In this document: in pieces, positions 21,742 to 33,159 of the stretch
How positions within the stretch are numbered: position 1 is the first letter of the stretch
Layout: the number at the start of each line of letters is the position of its first letter
Assembly: GCA_964035575.1 (NCBI GenBank)
Contig: OZ037904.1
Coordinates: 310,001 to 374,000 of the forward strand
Reading direction: 5' to 3'
Length of the DNA stretch: 64,000 bases
Source: Rhynchopus sp. YZ270_cl-10
Lineage: Eukaryota > Euglenozoa > Diplonemea > Diplonemida > Diplonemidae
Position numbers and translations under genes: made by a program
The notes under the pieces: generated by a model
Database searches by the model: none
What the model was told of the DNA's origin: nothing
Seen by the model: the letters and a program-made list of their open reading frames with translations, nothing else

Positions 21742-22393
21742 GAAAAAGAGAAGCGTTGAAACGTGATAAAAAACGCATCTCAGTCAGAGAGGGGGAAAAA
21801 AAAACTTAAAAAGCAGTTTGCCACTGATGTGTCCTCACCAAGGTACCCTTCACGCGTGGTGGGGTGACGTCGAGTGAATTGAATATCGACCTTCTGTAGC
21901 TAATCAGTCCTGTCACCCCAACAGACAGTCCGCTGGATGGGAATAGAGTCTGGTGAGGGAACAGATGGCACACGGTTCAGCTGTTTGCACAGTTGGTAGC
22001 TTATTTCAGTAGAAGAAAAAAACAGAGCAAAGTATGGTGAGCTATTCGGCCACCCTTTGAAAAAAAGAAAAAAACTTTGAAAGATTTTTTTATTGAATGC
22101 CTGCCTCTCATGCAGCGGTCCCACCTAAAGTGGGGAAATGCGAGACTCCATCGCACCCCCCAGAACGTTTGTGGTAAAGGTGCGATGGCAAAGTACTTTC
22201 ATGTTGAGCAAACCCAAAATAAAATAAAAAAATGTGCAACGGGTAATGGGTAATGGGACAGTGTGCAATGGGTACGGACAAGACTTTGACCCAGGAAAAA
22301 AAAAACGTAGAAACTAACTTCAGGATATGGGAGGGGGGGTGAAAACAGAGAGAGAGAGAGGTAAGTGAGATGTCTTAAGTATCGTACTTAGTC

Positions 22394-22691
22394 CAGGCAC
22401 TCCGCTAGGTACTAAAGTTCTGTTGATTGTCAACAGAACTTTTTGAAAATGGGGAAAAAAAGAAAAAAAAAAAAAGTTCTGCTAAGTGGTTCAGACCCGT
22501 TCTACCTGTCAAAAAAGCTCAGGAGAAGAAGATATGGAGAGGTGAGTGCTCAAACGTCCCAAAAAAGTCAAAATCGGGCGTTGGTAAAAAAAAAAGTTGC
22601 GTACCGTGCGCCTGCGGCGCAAGCATGTACCCCACCAACGTGGACCATCAACAGAATATTTTCAAAATCGGAAATCCTAGCGGAGAGCCTG
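22394..22691. mobile_element. hAT-like MITE, copy 1 (298 bp)
   Basis: The ends are inverted: CAGGCACTCCGCTAGG and CCTAGCGGAGAGCCTG. Direct 8-bp flanks ACTTAGTC lie at 22386-22393 and 22692-22699. CAGG-type ends with 8-bp target duplications are typical of hAT transposons. An internal palindrome AGTTCTGTTGATTGTCAACA (then GAACT) lies near the left end. There is no transposase. A nearly identical copy of the same length is at 62806. Confidence 0.88.
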
Positions 22692-23409
22692 ACTTAGTCA
22701 CATCAAAAAAAAAAAAAAAAAATGAATAAAAATCACAACTAATAGAAGCAGAGCTTTTGAAGGCTCGTGAGGCATCCTCGACACATTACTTTTTTTCCAC
22801 CTGATTTAGACATGTTTATGGTGACGCATAGTTGCTAAAAGAAAGTTGAAGAAAAAAAAATTGAAAACCGCACTCCTTTTTTGTGTTTACCCGCCGCAAA
22901 TAATGAACCAAGACAAAAAGGGAGAGGTTGTGGTGAAACGCACACACCTCGACCGTGTCGGTGAGATGTGGCTCTTCTCCAACCCGCCCCAGAATAGGGA
23001 AAAAAAAGTTGGGGTACGGTGTTCAATTTCCTTTTAGCATTGCATGGATTATAGAAGAAAAACGACGCCCTTTCTGTCTGAGGGTGAGCGCACAAAGTAA
23101 ACAAAACTAGAATAAATTAAAAAGAAGAAGAAGGAAAAAAAGAAGTTGAAAGTGCACAAAACCGCCTCCTCCATCAGCAGGCACACTCTTCTTCTTTCCC
23201 CCATTTCCTTTTTTTTCTCTCGTCGATCGAAAACCGTACAAAAAAAAACAAGTAATTGCTATCGGAAAAAAAACGGGGTGTGATGTGGAACTCATCCTGT
23301 AGAAATAATCTACAACACGCCCAGCATTCTGCTCTTCTGCAGGTATGCTAACGCTCTTCGTACGCTGCCAGACCCACTGGGACGCCAGCATCTGAAACGT
23401 TCAAGAAGG

Positions 23410-23560
23410 GGGGCTGTCCTCTTCGTCCAGCACCATCCGCTCGAGAGCGTTGTTGGACGTCGGCTCAGCAGGCTCGGCGTGGTCCAGCTCGTTTTTGTCC
23501 ACAGGCTCCCCACATTGTCGTCGTCGTTGGAGCAGTGCGGAAGGAACACAGAATGCACAG
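23410..23560 (-). pseudogene. Possible terminal-exon remnant, unrecognised
   Basis: One minus-strand frame reads CGEPVDKNELDHAEPAEPTS then NNALERMVLDEEDSPPS and a stop. The composition is that of an acidic C-terminal tail. No upstream exon, domain or family was found, so it may be a fossil or chance. Confidence 0.25.
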
Positions 23561-24181
23561 ACTACAACACATCGATCACACCAGGCACATCAGCACCTCC
23601 AGCAAATCGCCAGGATGCTACGGTGGTTCGAAAATCGCGCGGAGTTTTCCACAGCACACCCCGCTTTTTTCTTAGCAATTACTTGTCCTTGTTGTTATTG
23701 TTGTTTTCAACCACCTTCCTTCAACCCTTGTAGGATCAGTTGTAATTTTTTTCGCGAAAACATGAAATTACACATTTCAAGAGAACAAATTAAAAAGGGT
23801 CCTTATTTGCATTTTTGGGCTCCGCCCGTGCAGTGGTGGGGTCAATCTCGAAAATTGGACAATTTTTTGACCACTTAAATTTTGAGAAATATGAGCCCGG
23901 TTGCTTATACGTGGGGCCCATTTTCGGCTAAAATTTTCCTCAAAATCTGGTTTTGTAAAATTGACCCTTTACTCCCCCCCCACATCGATTTCAATACTAT
24001 ACCTTACTTCACCTACGGTTGCCCTTACAGGGGGGGGTGAAGGAAGGTAAGTTGAAAATGCCACACATTTGCTGAAGACCACATTGTTAATGGATGGTTC
24101 GGTCGTTATGGCACAGTGTATAGGATTCCCGCATTTTGCGTAAAAAGAAAGAAATAAATAAAAAAAGATGCTAGTAAACTG

Positions 24182-24294
24182 TAGGCCAGTTGACGTCACG
24201 GTGTGGTAGGGTATGAGAGGGTATGGGGACACGATTTCCCAGAAAAAAAAATAGACAAATTTCCTAACCCGATTCCCTGACATCAACTAGCCTA
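24182..24294. mobile_element. TA-flanked MITE (copy 1, 113 bp)
   Basis: The ends are TAGGCCAGTTGACGTCA and TGACATCAACTAGCCTA, the right end with two changes. The interior shares GGACACGATTTCCCAG and AGACAAATTTCCTA with the copy at 30995. TA at the outer edges suggests a Tc1/mariner-type insertion site. Confidence 0.8.
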
Positions 24295-24310
24295 AAACTA
24301 TGAGAGTCTT

Positions 24311-24336
24311 TTGTTGTGTCGACAATCGCCTGAATA
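24311..24336 (-). repeat. Short dispersed repeat (TGTCGACAATCGCCT)
   Basis: Related copies are TGTATCGACAATCACCTA at about 39014 and TGCATCGACAGATCACCTA at about 50640. Confidence 0.5.
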
Positions 24337-24483
24337 GAACCACCTTGGTGGGAACATTTCAGGCGCAGACATTATTTCTTCTTCTTATTTTCTTCTTGTA
24401 TCGAAGATACTCAGAGAGGGCGGGATCAGAGAGAGAGGATTCATGCGGTGTTTTATTGATTTTAAAACTTAGTTTTTTTGTAT

Positions 24484-24512
24484 TAGTGTAGACACCCCGA
24501 GGATGCGCACTG
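24484..24512 (-). repeat. Type-E stem-loop repeat
   Basis: Plus strand AGTGTAGACACCCCGAGG then ATGCGCACT. The minus-strand apex is CAUC CUCG GGGUG. Confidence 0.6.
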
Positions 24513-24971
24513 TATTCACCATTTTTTATTTTGTTTTTTTTTATTTTGTTGCTTATTTGACAATCTAGTGGACACTGCCACAGCAGTCTGCACTGAATAT
24601 TTTTTTTCTCAAATGCGTTCTTGAAAATAAGGGTGGGGATGTGGTGTGGCTGGGCACAGTATTGTCTCGCCTGCCCAGGTTGGGGCATTCGCGCTGCCTT
24701 AGTACTTCTTTGGTACATCTTTCAGACTGTTTCCAGCCACACCACTGGATAAAACTTTTTTCTTGGCCGGTGCTACCATCCATCAAAAAAAAAAAATAGC
24801 ACGACAGCCACTAAGTTTGTCCACCCCAAAACAAATACAAAAAAAAAAAAAATCGAAACAAAATTATTATTTTCCGTTTTTTTTTTCTCGTGGCAAGGGT
24901 GAATTGGGGTCGTTTATTGAAAATAAATGGTTGTGCTCCGCTTCCTCAGCCTTTCGTTTTTTTTGAAGAAT

Positions 24972-25002
24972 CAGTGTAGACATCCGAGGATGAGTTACAC
25001 TA
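24972..25002 (-). repeat. Type-E stem-loop repeat, best copy
   Basis: Minus-strand RNA AGUGUA-AC-U-CAUCCUCGGAUG-UC-UACACU: a 6-bp base helix and a 4-bp apex around CUCG. Confidence 0.7.
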
Positions 25003-25250
25003 CGTTTTATTTATTTTTTTTTTGTTTTCTTTTTTTTGAGCAAAGTTGACCTGGGAAGCGTTACATTGAGGGAAATAGATAAACGAGACAAAAACACACC
25101 CTAACACAGCAGAGCTAGACCAATTAAGAAACAACTCTGATCTGATGACCTTTAAAAAAAAACAAAAAAGGAAATTGTTAACTTTCCCACACATTACAGA
25201 AACATTCCAAAATCAATAAAAAAGGAAAAACTTGAAAAAAAAAAAAAAAC

Positions 25251-25283
25251 AAGATGAATGTACCTCTTATACACACACATCTA
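25251..25283 (-). repeat. Type-C stem-loop repeat with compensatory change
   Basis: The minus-strand helix GUGUA with UACAU replaces GUGUGC with GCACAU of other copies, which keeps the pairing. The outer helix is AGAUG with CAUCU. Confidence 0.7.
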
Positions 25284-25551
25284 ACAAAAGAAAAAAACTT
25301 TGACGACACACGCGCAATACACCACAAAGCGAAACAAAGTGACATTTGACAAAAAAACGTACAGACACCCCAAGGCAGATGCAAACACATAAAAAGTGAA
25401 GTTATTAATGCAGGCACCTCCGACTGATTCACGATGCCAGCCATCCGGATGAAAGCACAAGACCTAAAAACAAATAGGAAAAAAAACACAATACCCCCCT
25501 CCCCCCTCCAACTCACCCCCCCTTTTTTCTTTCAATCTCTTTCAATCCAAC

Positions 25552-28500
25552 TCATAATAAGACCCGATCTGTTCCGGCAAGGATATTTGACGAGGATCCG
25601 GTGTCCCCGAGAAGTGTCGACGCGCTTGCCAGCAACGAAACCCGCTGCGGCGGCGCAATAGTGGGTGTACGCGGACCCCCTCTTTCTCCGCTGCTGCCCC
25701 CACCTAGCACACCGCCCACCCCGACCCTTCCACTCCCTGGGCGGGACAGCTGCGGCATCGGGAGGGTACCAGATGCATCCAACGAATCAGCACTCAACAC
25801 CGTTGGCGAGACGGGATGCGCCACCACACCATTCGCCCCCTCCAGCAACGCCTGCCGCGCCGACAGCCGCCTCACAGACAACGACGACACCGAGGCACCC
25901 AGCAACGCCCGCCCCCGCACACTGGTACCATGCCGCGGCGACACCTCATCCCCACTGTCACTACTCAGCTGCGACTCATCCATTGTATACGTCCTCTCCC
26001 TCGCCCTCTCCGATCGGGGCGACCCAGCAGACCGGATCACCTGGCTCCCCTCCTCTTCCTCCTCCTCCTCGCCTCCTTCCTCCCCTCTCCCACCTCCCTT
26101 CCGCTTGGCGCTTGTCAAAGCGTGAAGATGGGCAGGATCATCGTCAGAACCTGATGACGCTGGGGAAGCGCTTCGCTCACTGATCAACGGAGGAGACGCC
26201 TTGAGGGAGGAACGGAGCAACGGAGACTGCCGCGTTGGGGGGAGCGATACCGGGATGGGCGCGATCTCATCGAGCTCCAGACTGCCAACCAAATTGGGAT
26301 TGCTATGGGTCAACCCGGTGTACGAATCGGTATGCTCCGCTTCGAGCAATCCCTCCTTCCCTGCCTTGCAATCCGCATCATAACCCTTCTGCACGGTCAC
26401 CCTCCTCTGTACCTCAACGTACAAAAGCAACAGTGGGTCAACACACCCCTTCACAATGGTTATATACGTCACAATCTGCAGCAACACCCCAGCAGTAGCA
26501 AAAGTCGCCGTATCTGCAATATGAAGCATCATGATGTGATCACCCTCGGCTTCATAGTCGGAAAGAACTGAAGTAAAGCTTGCCCCCATCAACGCCATTG
26601 CAACTGCTTCAAGAAATGCGATTGCACCAAACGTCATATTATCCCAATGTGACGCCCATGGTCGGAAGAACACCACCACCGCAGTATAAAACCCAAAGAG
26701 CGATGCCAGCGTGCTCGAAAGGGTTCTGCAAACAGCCACTTCACGGGTTTCAGCAACCTGCACCCCGGTGATTGCGAGAAGGATGAAGCATTCTGGGAGA
26801 AGAAACCAGGTCCACCCTGGGCGGTACATTTCAAAGAGAATCCCCCATGATTTGACCATCCCCTTTTGCCCTGCCGACACCCATTCTCCACGGCCAAAGA
26901 GAAAGCGAGAGAGGATATTGGTGCGTTCCTTTTCATAGTACACAGCGTGCCCAGCGAGGCGGCGCACCTTGATCACGACAACTGTCATAAAACCGAAGTT
27001 GAAGAAAAAAACCACGCAAACCCCGAGAATCTTCAGCGGAACGGTGTCTGCGTAAACGAGAAGCTTTAACCCGCAGGTCGCCATGCCATGAAACAAAAAG
27101 AGCACAAAGAAGATCGAAACATATGGGAACCGTGCAGTAGAAGCGGCCTTCCAGAAGGCAGACGGCGGTGCCTCCGTAGTGTTGACGGTGCTTGCATCTA
27201 GTGAAGCGAAGGAGGACCCCTTCCGCCGTGTCACCATCACCACCGCCACCACGATCATGTGAAGCAGCATCGCGCCCAGGAGAAGAATCGCATTCCCGAT
27301 GACACCGCCAACCTCCTGCTGCCATTCACTGTCACCCACAGAAAGCCCCAACGGGGTGATCTCTGGGTCCAGAACCTGGTCTGCAGAGCCGTGGCATAGT
27401 GATAAGAACACACCAAGCCTGCCTGCACCCAATGCTGAAGATGGACCACCCATGGCAGAGGCAACCGAGGCACCGGTTTTCGCCCTGTTGAAAGTGACTA
27501 GGCGGTCCTGCGGGATGATCTGTGAGTTTGGGGCGAGTGTTTCGAGTGGGGCTGAGAGGTTGGGGTCGTCGTTCGGGGAGCAGCGGCCGTCGGAGTACTT
27601 AGAATAGTTCTGTGCGCATTCGGTGCATTGCGGGCCGATGTGGCCGGGGAGGCAGTCGCAGTCGCATGTTGTGCCGTCTGTGTTCGCTGTGGCGCCGACG
27701 GGCGAGCAGTAGTCACTGCAGAGGTGGCAGTGGGGGAAGGCGTAGCGGCCTTTGGAGCAGTGCTCGCATGAGGCGCCTGCGAAGTGGGTGGTGCAGTTGT
27801 CGCACTGCGGGCCCACCCATGGGGGTTTGCATTCGCATTGGCAGACGTCGTTGACGAGCGTGGCGTCGAGGGAGTACACCCCGCAGTACTCGCTGCTGCA
27901 GGGGATGCAGGCAGGGTAGTCGAAGAGGCCCGGCAGGCATTCGTTGCAGTCAGCTCCGCCGTACGGTGCGTCGCACACAGAGCAGTCGTAGTGCGACCAT
28001 GAATGCTCGCAGCTGCATTGGCAGTGCTCCTCCGTGCCCGCGCTCGAGACGGCGGTGGCGTGCGCGCAGTGTGCGGCAAGGTCGCATTCTGTGCACAGAG
28101 GGTAGCCCGCATAGCCAACCACGCAGGCGTCGCAGTCGGCACCGCCAAAGGGGCTCTCGCATGTGGCGCAGGCAGGCCCGGACCATTGGTTCCTGCAGAG
28201 GCATGTGCAGCTGGTGGGAGTGGAGTATTCGGCGGACAGTGCGTGGTCGTTGCAGTGCAGGCCCACATCGCAGAGGTTGCATGCAGGGTAGTGGACCCTG
28301 TCTGTGGCGCATGTGGCGCAGGCAGTCTGTTCGTACTGCGCGTCGCACTCAGAGCAGGTGGGGCCGGACCATTTGTCGGTGCAGCTGCAGATGCATTCGG
28401 ACTGCAGTGCGTCGGTCGCCGCCGTCGCTGCGTTCATGCATGCGTCGCTGCAGGTGGTGCAGATTGGAAACATGATGTGCCCTGCAGCACAGGATGCGCA

Positions 28501-31500
28501 CTCCGTCGGCTCGTAGATAGGGTCGCATTGGTCGCACTGTGCACCGGTCCACTTGCCGGAGCATTTGCAGCTGCATACGTTGTTGACCGACTGAGGGATG
28601 CCGCCCGCAGTACAGGTGCACGCAACACACTGCATCGACATCAGGACGTAGCCGGAAATGCATTGGTCGCAGTCGGTGCCTGTGGACGGCGCTGCGCACT
28701 CATCGCACTTCCTGCCACCCCAGAAGTTATCGCAGTCGCACAGACAGGAGTGTCCGGACATACTAGCAGTGCCTCTGTTGTTGCAGTCGTCTGAGGTGCA
28801 CGTTCCGCACACAGGGTACGACACCGGCGCCGCACAGTCGTTGCACAGTCCGTCCTGCTTGTATTTTGGGGCACAGACGCTGCAGTCGCTTCCGGACCAC
28901 ATCCCAATAGCGGCGTCACACTGGCAGAGACAGCTAGTCACGTCTGCTTGCACAGATATGGCCCGCCCGTTGCAGTGCGCTACGTTCGTGCACTCCTCAC
29001 AGACAGGGAAGTTGATGCGCCCAGGCGCACATTCGTTGCAGTCGCTGCCTGCATGGATGGGCAGGCAATCTGCACAGGTCGGTCCCTTCCACTGCCACCG
29101 GCATGTGCACTTGCACACCCCCATCTCCGCTGTGACCGTGTCCGCATGGTCGGAACACGCCTGGATCGGGGTGCATTGCGTGCACTGTGGGTAGCCCACA
29201 TACCCGTCCACACCCTCCTGGCACGACTCGCAGGCACCTTGTTCGTACTTCGGAAGGCATACGCTGCAGTCGTCCCCAGACCACTGCCCCTTGCAGCTGC
29301 AGGCGCATTTGTCAAACGGCGCAACGCTTGTCACTGCAGAGGCGTGTGAACTGCAGTGCGTGTCAACTTGACATCTGTGGTGCAATTCAATGATGCGGTG
29401 TTGTGTGGTGTTACATACTCTGCACAGCTCGCACCGAAGAAGCCTGGCGCACATTCGCTGCACTTGTCCATGGAAATATGAGGCGGGCAGACGGAGCAGT
29501 CGTCCCCTGTCCACAGCGCCGAGCAGGTACACTTACACTTCCCCGCAACCAGCGCCACAAAGCTTGAGTGCCCCGAGCAGTCGAGCGCGATATCACACTT
29601 CCTGCACCTTGGGACCGCCATCGTGTCTAAGTAGCCGTCCTTGCAGCTGCTACACGTGGTCTGGTTCAGGAAAGAGGTGCCGAGAGGGTCGCACACATCA
29701 CAGTTCTGACCTTCCCACGAGTCTGCACATCCAGAGCACACACAGGCCCCCCGGTTCAGGTCTGTCACTGACTGCGCCCGTCCGTTGCAGTGCTGTGCAA
29801 CGGTGCATTCGGTGCAGCCGGTGAGGGCATCGCCGATGAAGCCTTCCTTGCATTTGTCGCATCTGGCACCACCGTAGCCGGGCATACACACACAGACACA
29901 GGAGGTGAGGGAGGGGTCTGGTGCCACAGAGGTGGTGCTCGCCGCGCGGCAGTCCGTCATGATGTTGCACTCCGCGCAGGTCGGGTAGTCGATTGCGTTG
30001 CTGCTCGCACACATATCGCAACTCGCCTGGTTATACAGCACTGGGCACACTGCACAGGACGGCCCATCCCATTGGTGCGAACACACACAGTCACAGCCCG
30101 TCTGGGTCGGCACAACGTTGGTCGCGTGCCCATTACAGTCCGTTGTGGTGTGACACACTGGACAGTCGTTAATGGTCCCACCTGGTGTGATGCACACCGA
30201 GCACGTTGCCTGGTCATACTGCGGCGGGCACCGCTCACACTGATGCCCCTCCCATTTGTCGGAACAGTCGCACGCACACAGCGGGAGGGTCCTCTGCCCA
30301 CCAAGGTTGCTCGTCTTCTCTAACTGCCTCTTTGCGGTTCCCCTTCCCAAGCAGAATTTGTTGTCGCAACCCCCTGTGTAGGGGTACATGAAGTTCCAGT
30401 TCCAGTCATCTGTCTCGAGCGTCAAATCTGTGTCTGGGGTGTCCCACACAGAGACGCAGTGCTGCCTGCCGCGGTCATTGTCATCATCGACGCAGCCGTG
30501 GCAGCGGTTCTGCAAAAGCGAAGGGTGTGGAGAACAGAGGAGACATGAGGAGGGGGAGGAGGGGGCATACCTTGGAGCTCCTATACCCCCCACACAGATC
30601 CCCCAAGTGTGTGCACCACTCCTGGTTGAGGAAGTAGCACACAAGACGCGCTTCGCAATTTTTATCCTCCCACACACAGAACCGAGAGTTCTCGCACTTA
30701 TTCTGTAGGGTGGGGTGGGGTGGTGTGGTGTGGTACAAAAATAAAATGGGGGGTTTGTTCAAAGACCTATGCCCGCAGTCTATTTAGAAAAGACAAATAC
30801 TAAAAGGGGGAGTCAAATGTATACACAAATACACAGGTTTATAGTCAGATCTATACAATGTATAATGTATTATTCACAAGAGAAATTGTATAGATCTGAC
30901 TATTTGGTGTACAATCCAAACGTTTTTTTAGTCAGATCTCTACAATTTACAGTAGCACAACAAACACCTTTGTACTGGGAATTGTACGTGAATTTAGGCC
31001 AGTTGACGTCACGGTGTGGTGGGTATGGGGGATTTGGGAGAGTATGGGAGAGTATGGGGACACGATTTCCCAGAAAAAAAATAGACAAATTTCCTACACT
31101 GACCCCCTGACGTCAACTGGCCTAATATTGTATAGATTTGACTATATAAAAAGGTAGACACCGCTGAGGATGAATACCACTATTTATTTATTTTTTTTTT
31201 GGGGTGGCAATCAGGGATTTATATACGATTTTTTTCCTTACCAAAAGTGCAAAAAAAGTGAGGTTGTTATTCCTGAGGGGGCTGCAGGCACGGAGGGGCT
31301 TTTTTGAAGAAATGGACTTCAGATTGAAGTATCATCATTGTACTAGCCCAGGGGGCTTCACTGGCTAGGGCTCCAGCAGGTCCCACATGCACTATGCCTG
31401 ACTCCAGCACGCAAGGTAGCATTCACAGCACCTTTCACCCCTTCAGGAGGAGTGCACAAAAAGGGCACCAGGATGCAATTTTTCACCCATATCAGGACTC

Positions 31501-31970
31501 ATGACTCAATTTTTTTTGCGAAGCAAAAAAAATAATATAATATGGCGCCGCAGGCGAAAAAAAATTGGGGTACGGTGTAAAAATCTAGCCTTTTACACCA
31601 CAGAGTCACACAACGAACCCTTTTTTGCGGAGCAAAAAAGGAAAAATGGCGCCGCAGGCAAAAAAAATTTGGGTACAGCCTGTATGGTACGGGATTTCAT
31701 GGTGCGGTCAGCAACCCAGTTCCCCAAAAAATGCAAAAAACTTTTTTTCCAAATCTGCAAAAGTTTTTTTTTTTTTTCAAAACTGAGGTTCAGCCTCAGT
31801 TCTACTATGGTATATAAATCTCTGGTGGCAATTCATATGTTGCTGTGTGGGGTAGTGGTCTGTACCTGATTGGGGTAGTTCCTGCAATAGATCTCATCGA
31901 AGTCGTTCGAGATCACCCCTGTGACCCCAAGCTGCACTGCGGACAGAACCAAGAGCTGCACGCTGTGCAT
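25552..31970 (-). CDS. Laminin-EGF-repeat, seven-helix membrane protein (1716 aa), four exons
   Basis: Exons: 31970-31866, 30702-30571, 30509-29419 and 29374-25552. The start MHSVQLLVLSAVQLGVTGVI is a signal peptide. Residues about 90-1080 are laminin-type EGF units with the pattern CxCxCxxxWxGxxCxxC ... YPxCxxC (for example QWSGDDCSVCLPKYEQGAC). Residues about 1135-1430 hold seven predicted helices, including AILLLGAMLLHMIVVAVVMV, SIFFVLFLFHGM, VCVVFFFNFGFMTVVVI, FLLPECFILLAITGV and FATAGVLLQIVTYITIV. A Ser-rich tail of about 285 residues with an acidic run (EEGGEEEEEEEGS) would be cytoplasmic. A large Cys-rich ectodomain plus seven helices looks receptor-like, but I see no recognised GPCR signature. 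The 44-nt intron joins ASCA-E-CQVDTHC in frame. Confidence 0.85.
29375..29418 (-). other. Intron 3 of EGF/7TM gene (44 nt)
   Basis: Donor GTATGTAACACC, acceptor TGCACCACAG. It is the shortest intron seen here. Without removing it the EGF array is broken into two overlapping frames. Confidence 0.8.
30510..30570 (-). other. Intron 2 of EGF/7TM gene (61 nt)
   Basis: Donor GTATGCCCCC after GGYRSSK, acceptor GCTTTTGCAG before NRCHGCVDD. Confidence 0.8.
30841..30903. mobile_element. 63-bp palindromic MITE
   Basis: ATAGTCAGATCTATACAAT at the left is mirrored by ATTGTATAGATCTGACTAT at the right around a short centre. Confidence 0.75.
30929..31145. mobile_element. Second copy of the palindromic MITE, interrupted by another MITE
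   Basis: The outer ends TAGTCAGATCTCTACAATT and AATATTGTATAGATTTGACTA belong to the element at 30841. The 130-bp TA-flanked MITE sits between them. Confidence 0.7.
30995..31124. mobile_element. TA-flanked MITE (copy 2, 130 bp), nested
   Basis: Perfect inverted ends TAGGCCAGTTGACGTCA and TGACGTCAACTGGCCTA. Contains a GGGAGAGTATGG direct repeat absent from the copy at 24182. Confidence 0.88.
31540..31690. repeat. Two tandem diverged copies of a GCGCCGCAGGC repeat
   Basis: ATGGCGCCGCAGGCGAAAAA and ATGGCGCCGCAGGCAAAAAA are each followed by a TTGGGGTACGG-like block. A related segment lies in the hAT-like MITE in reverse orientation (near 22605-22625). Confidence 0.6.
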
Positions 31971-32406
31971 GGTCAACAGCAGTTTTCCGTTATCTCGCCT
32001 CACTCTAATGCGCTACCGCCCCATTTATGTCTGCACGAAAAATATCGAAACGGCTGGGGCACAGAGGGCGCAAAAACAAAACAAAAAAAGCAAACCAAAA
32101 GAACAGATAATTCCGAGTAAACAAAATATAAAAAAAGAAGGTAGCACCAAGTTTTTGTGTGCACGATCACCCTTTTTCTTTTTCCTGTGGGAGGGGATAG
32201 GGATAGGGGTGTAGGGGAGGTAGGGAGGGGTCAAAAAACAAAAGAAAATTTTTTGAAGCTGCTAAGACTCGTGTAGGTTTCATTTGTTTGTAGCGACAGT
32301 CGCCGTTCTGTACCCAATAATATCCCCATTTTAAAATGGCTAGAACCTACGCAGAGATGAGACAGGAACCTTTTTTTACCCCAAATTTAACCCTCATTTT
32401 TCTTCT
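31971..32406. other. Intergenic, no gene seen
   Basis: This is a spacer upstream of the EGF/7TM gene with A-runs. No conserved element was recognised. Confidence 0.5.
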
Positions 32407-33159
32407 TCACAACACTACTGTCAGAAGACTCACAAAGACTAACCAGAGGGTGGCCTGGAGCGCCTCCCCTGCATCTCTGCACCTGCACCTGTTAAGGTAG
32501 TTGCAGACTGCGGGGTCAGTCCCTCTTTCGATAAACGAGTCTACCAGATCGTCACATGCGCCTTGCGCGATGAACTCCTCGCAGCCTGCGTACTGGCGCA
32601 GACAGTCGTAGTACTTGGGCACGCATTCACACATTGCCTCAGGTGTACCTGCCCGCTCATGCTCCTCTATGCAACGTGTGTAGGGCGACTCAGCATGCAG
32701 CCTGCACTGCGTGTACTCCTCCTCCGAGCATGTCGTCCCCGCCACGTCTGGTGTGCAGGTAGAACCGTACGTAGTCTCAGGCACCCCGCAGTCATTCAAA
32801 ATCCAGCACTTCTCGCCGTCTCGATGGAACAGCGCTGTCCGTCCATGGCAGTAGCATGACCCTGCAAGGCTGAGCGGCTCGATGCTGGGAAGGGGCTTGA
32901 GGATGGCTTCGTGCTGCACGGTGGGGAGGTGCAGGTTCCCGCCGAAGACGTCCTGCCCAGAGGCGTGGCAGGAGACGGAGACACCGCCAAGACTGCGGCA
33001 CATCGTGCGGAATGCTGCGCAGGTGCTGGTCAGCAACTGCTCCCTCTTAGAGCAGTTGAACTCCAAAGCATCCTGCTCAATGAACTGCGCGTTGGTTAAG
33101 GGGAGGAGGAGGATGAGGAGGGTGGGGAGGAAGGAATGTGTAAGTAAAGCCGTTCTCAT
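32407..33159 (-). CDS. Secreted Cys-rich protein, probably GPI- or membrane-anchored
   Basis: The predicted protein has 250 residues. The N-terminus has a signal peptide (FLPTLLILLLPLTNA then QFIEQ). The mature region has more than 20 Cys residues without EGF spacing, including SCYCHG, CVPKYYDCLRQYAGCEEF and CNYLNRCRCRD. The extreme C-terminus is hydrophobic without a cytoplasmic tail (LQATLWLVFVSLLTVVL), as in GPI-anchor signals or short tail anchors. Family not recognised. It lies directly upstream of the EGF/7TM gene on the same strand, and a link between the two products is only a guess from position. Confidence 0.75.
   Translation of the reverse strand: MRTALLTHSFLPTLLILLLPLTNAQFIEQDALEFNCSKREQLLTSTCAAFRTMCRSLGGVSVSCHASGQDVFGGNLHLPTVQHEAILKPLPSIEPLSLAGSCYCHGRTALFHRDGEKCWILNDCGVPETTYGSTCTPDVAGTTCSEEEYTQCRLHAESPYTRCIEEHERAGTPEAMCECVPKYYDCLRQYAGCEEFIAQGACDDLVDSFIERGTDPAVCNYLNRCRCRDAGEALQATLWLVFVSLLTVVL

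Larger units (their letters stand above)
21401..25551. other. Gene-poor stretch with MITEs and stem-loops
   Basis: It holds the hAT-like MITE at 22394, the TA-flanked MITE at 24182, type C, D and E stem-loops, and a possible coding remnant near 23410-23560. Other open frames are short and low-complexity. Confidence 0.6.
30703..31865 (-). other. Intron 1 of EGF/7TM gene (1163 nt) with nested MITEs
   Basis: Donor GTACAGACC after NYPNQ, acceptor CACCCTACAG before NKCENSRFC. It carries the palindromic and TA-flanked MITEs and two GCGCCGCAGGC-containing repeats. Confidence 0.7.

Noticed and set aside
25601-29400. Several plus-strand and alternative-frame minus-strand open frames of 60-260 residues
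   Set aside because: Shadows of the Cys-rich EGF gene, whose GC-rich third positions keep other frames open.
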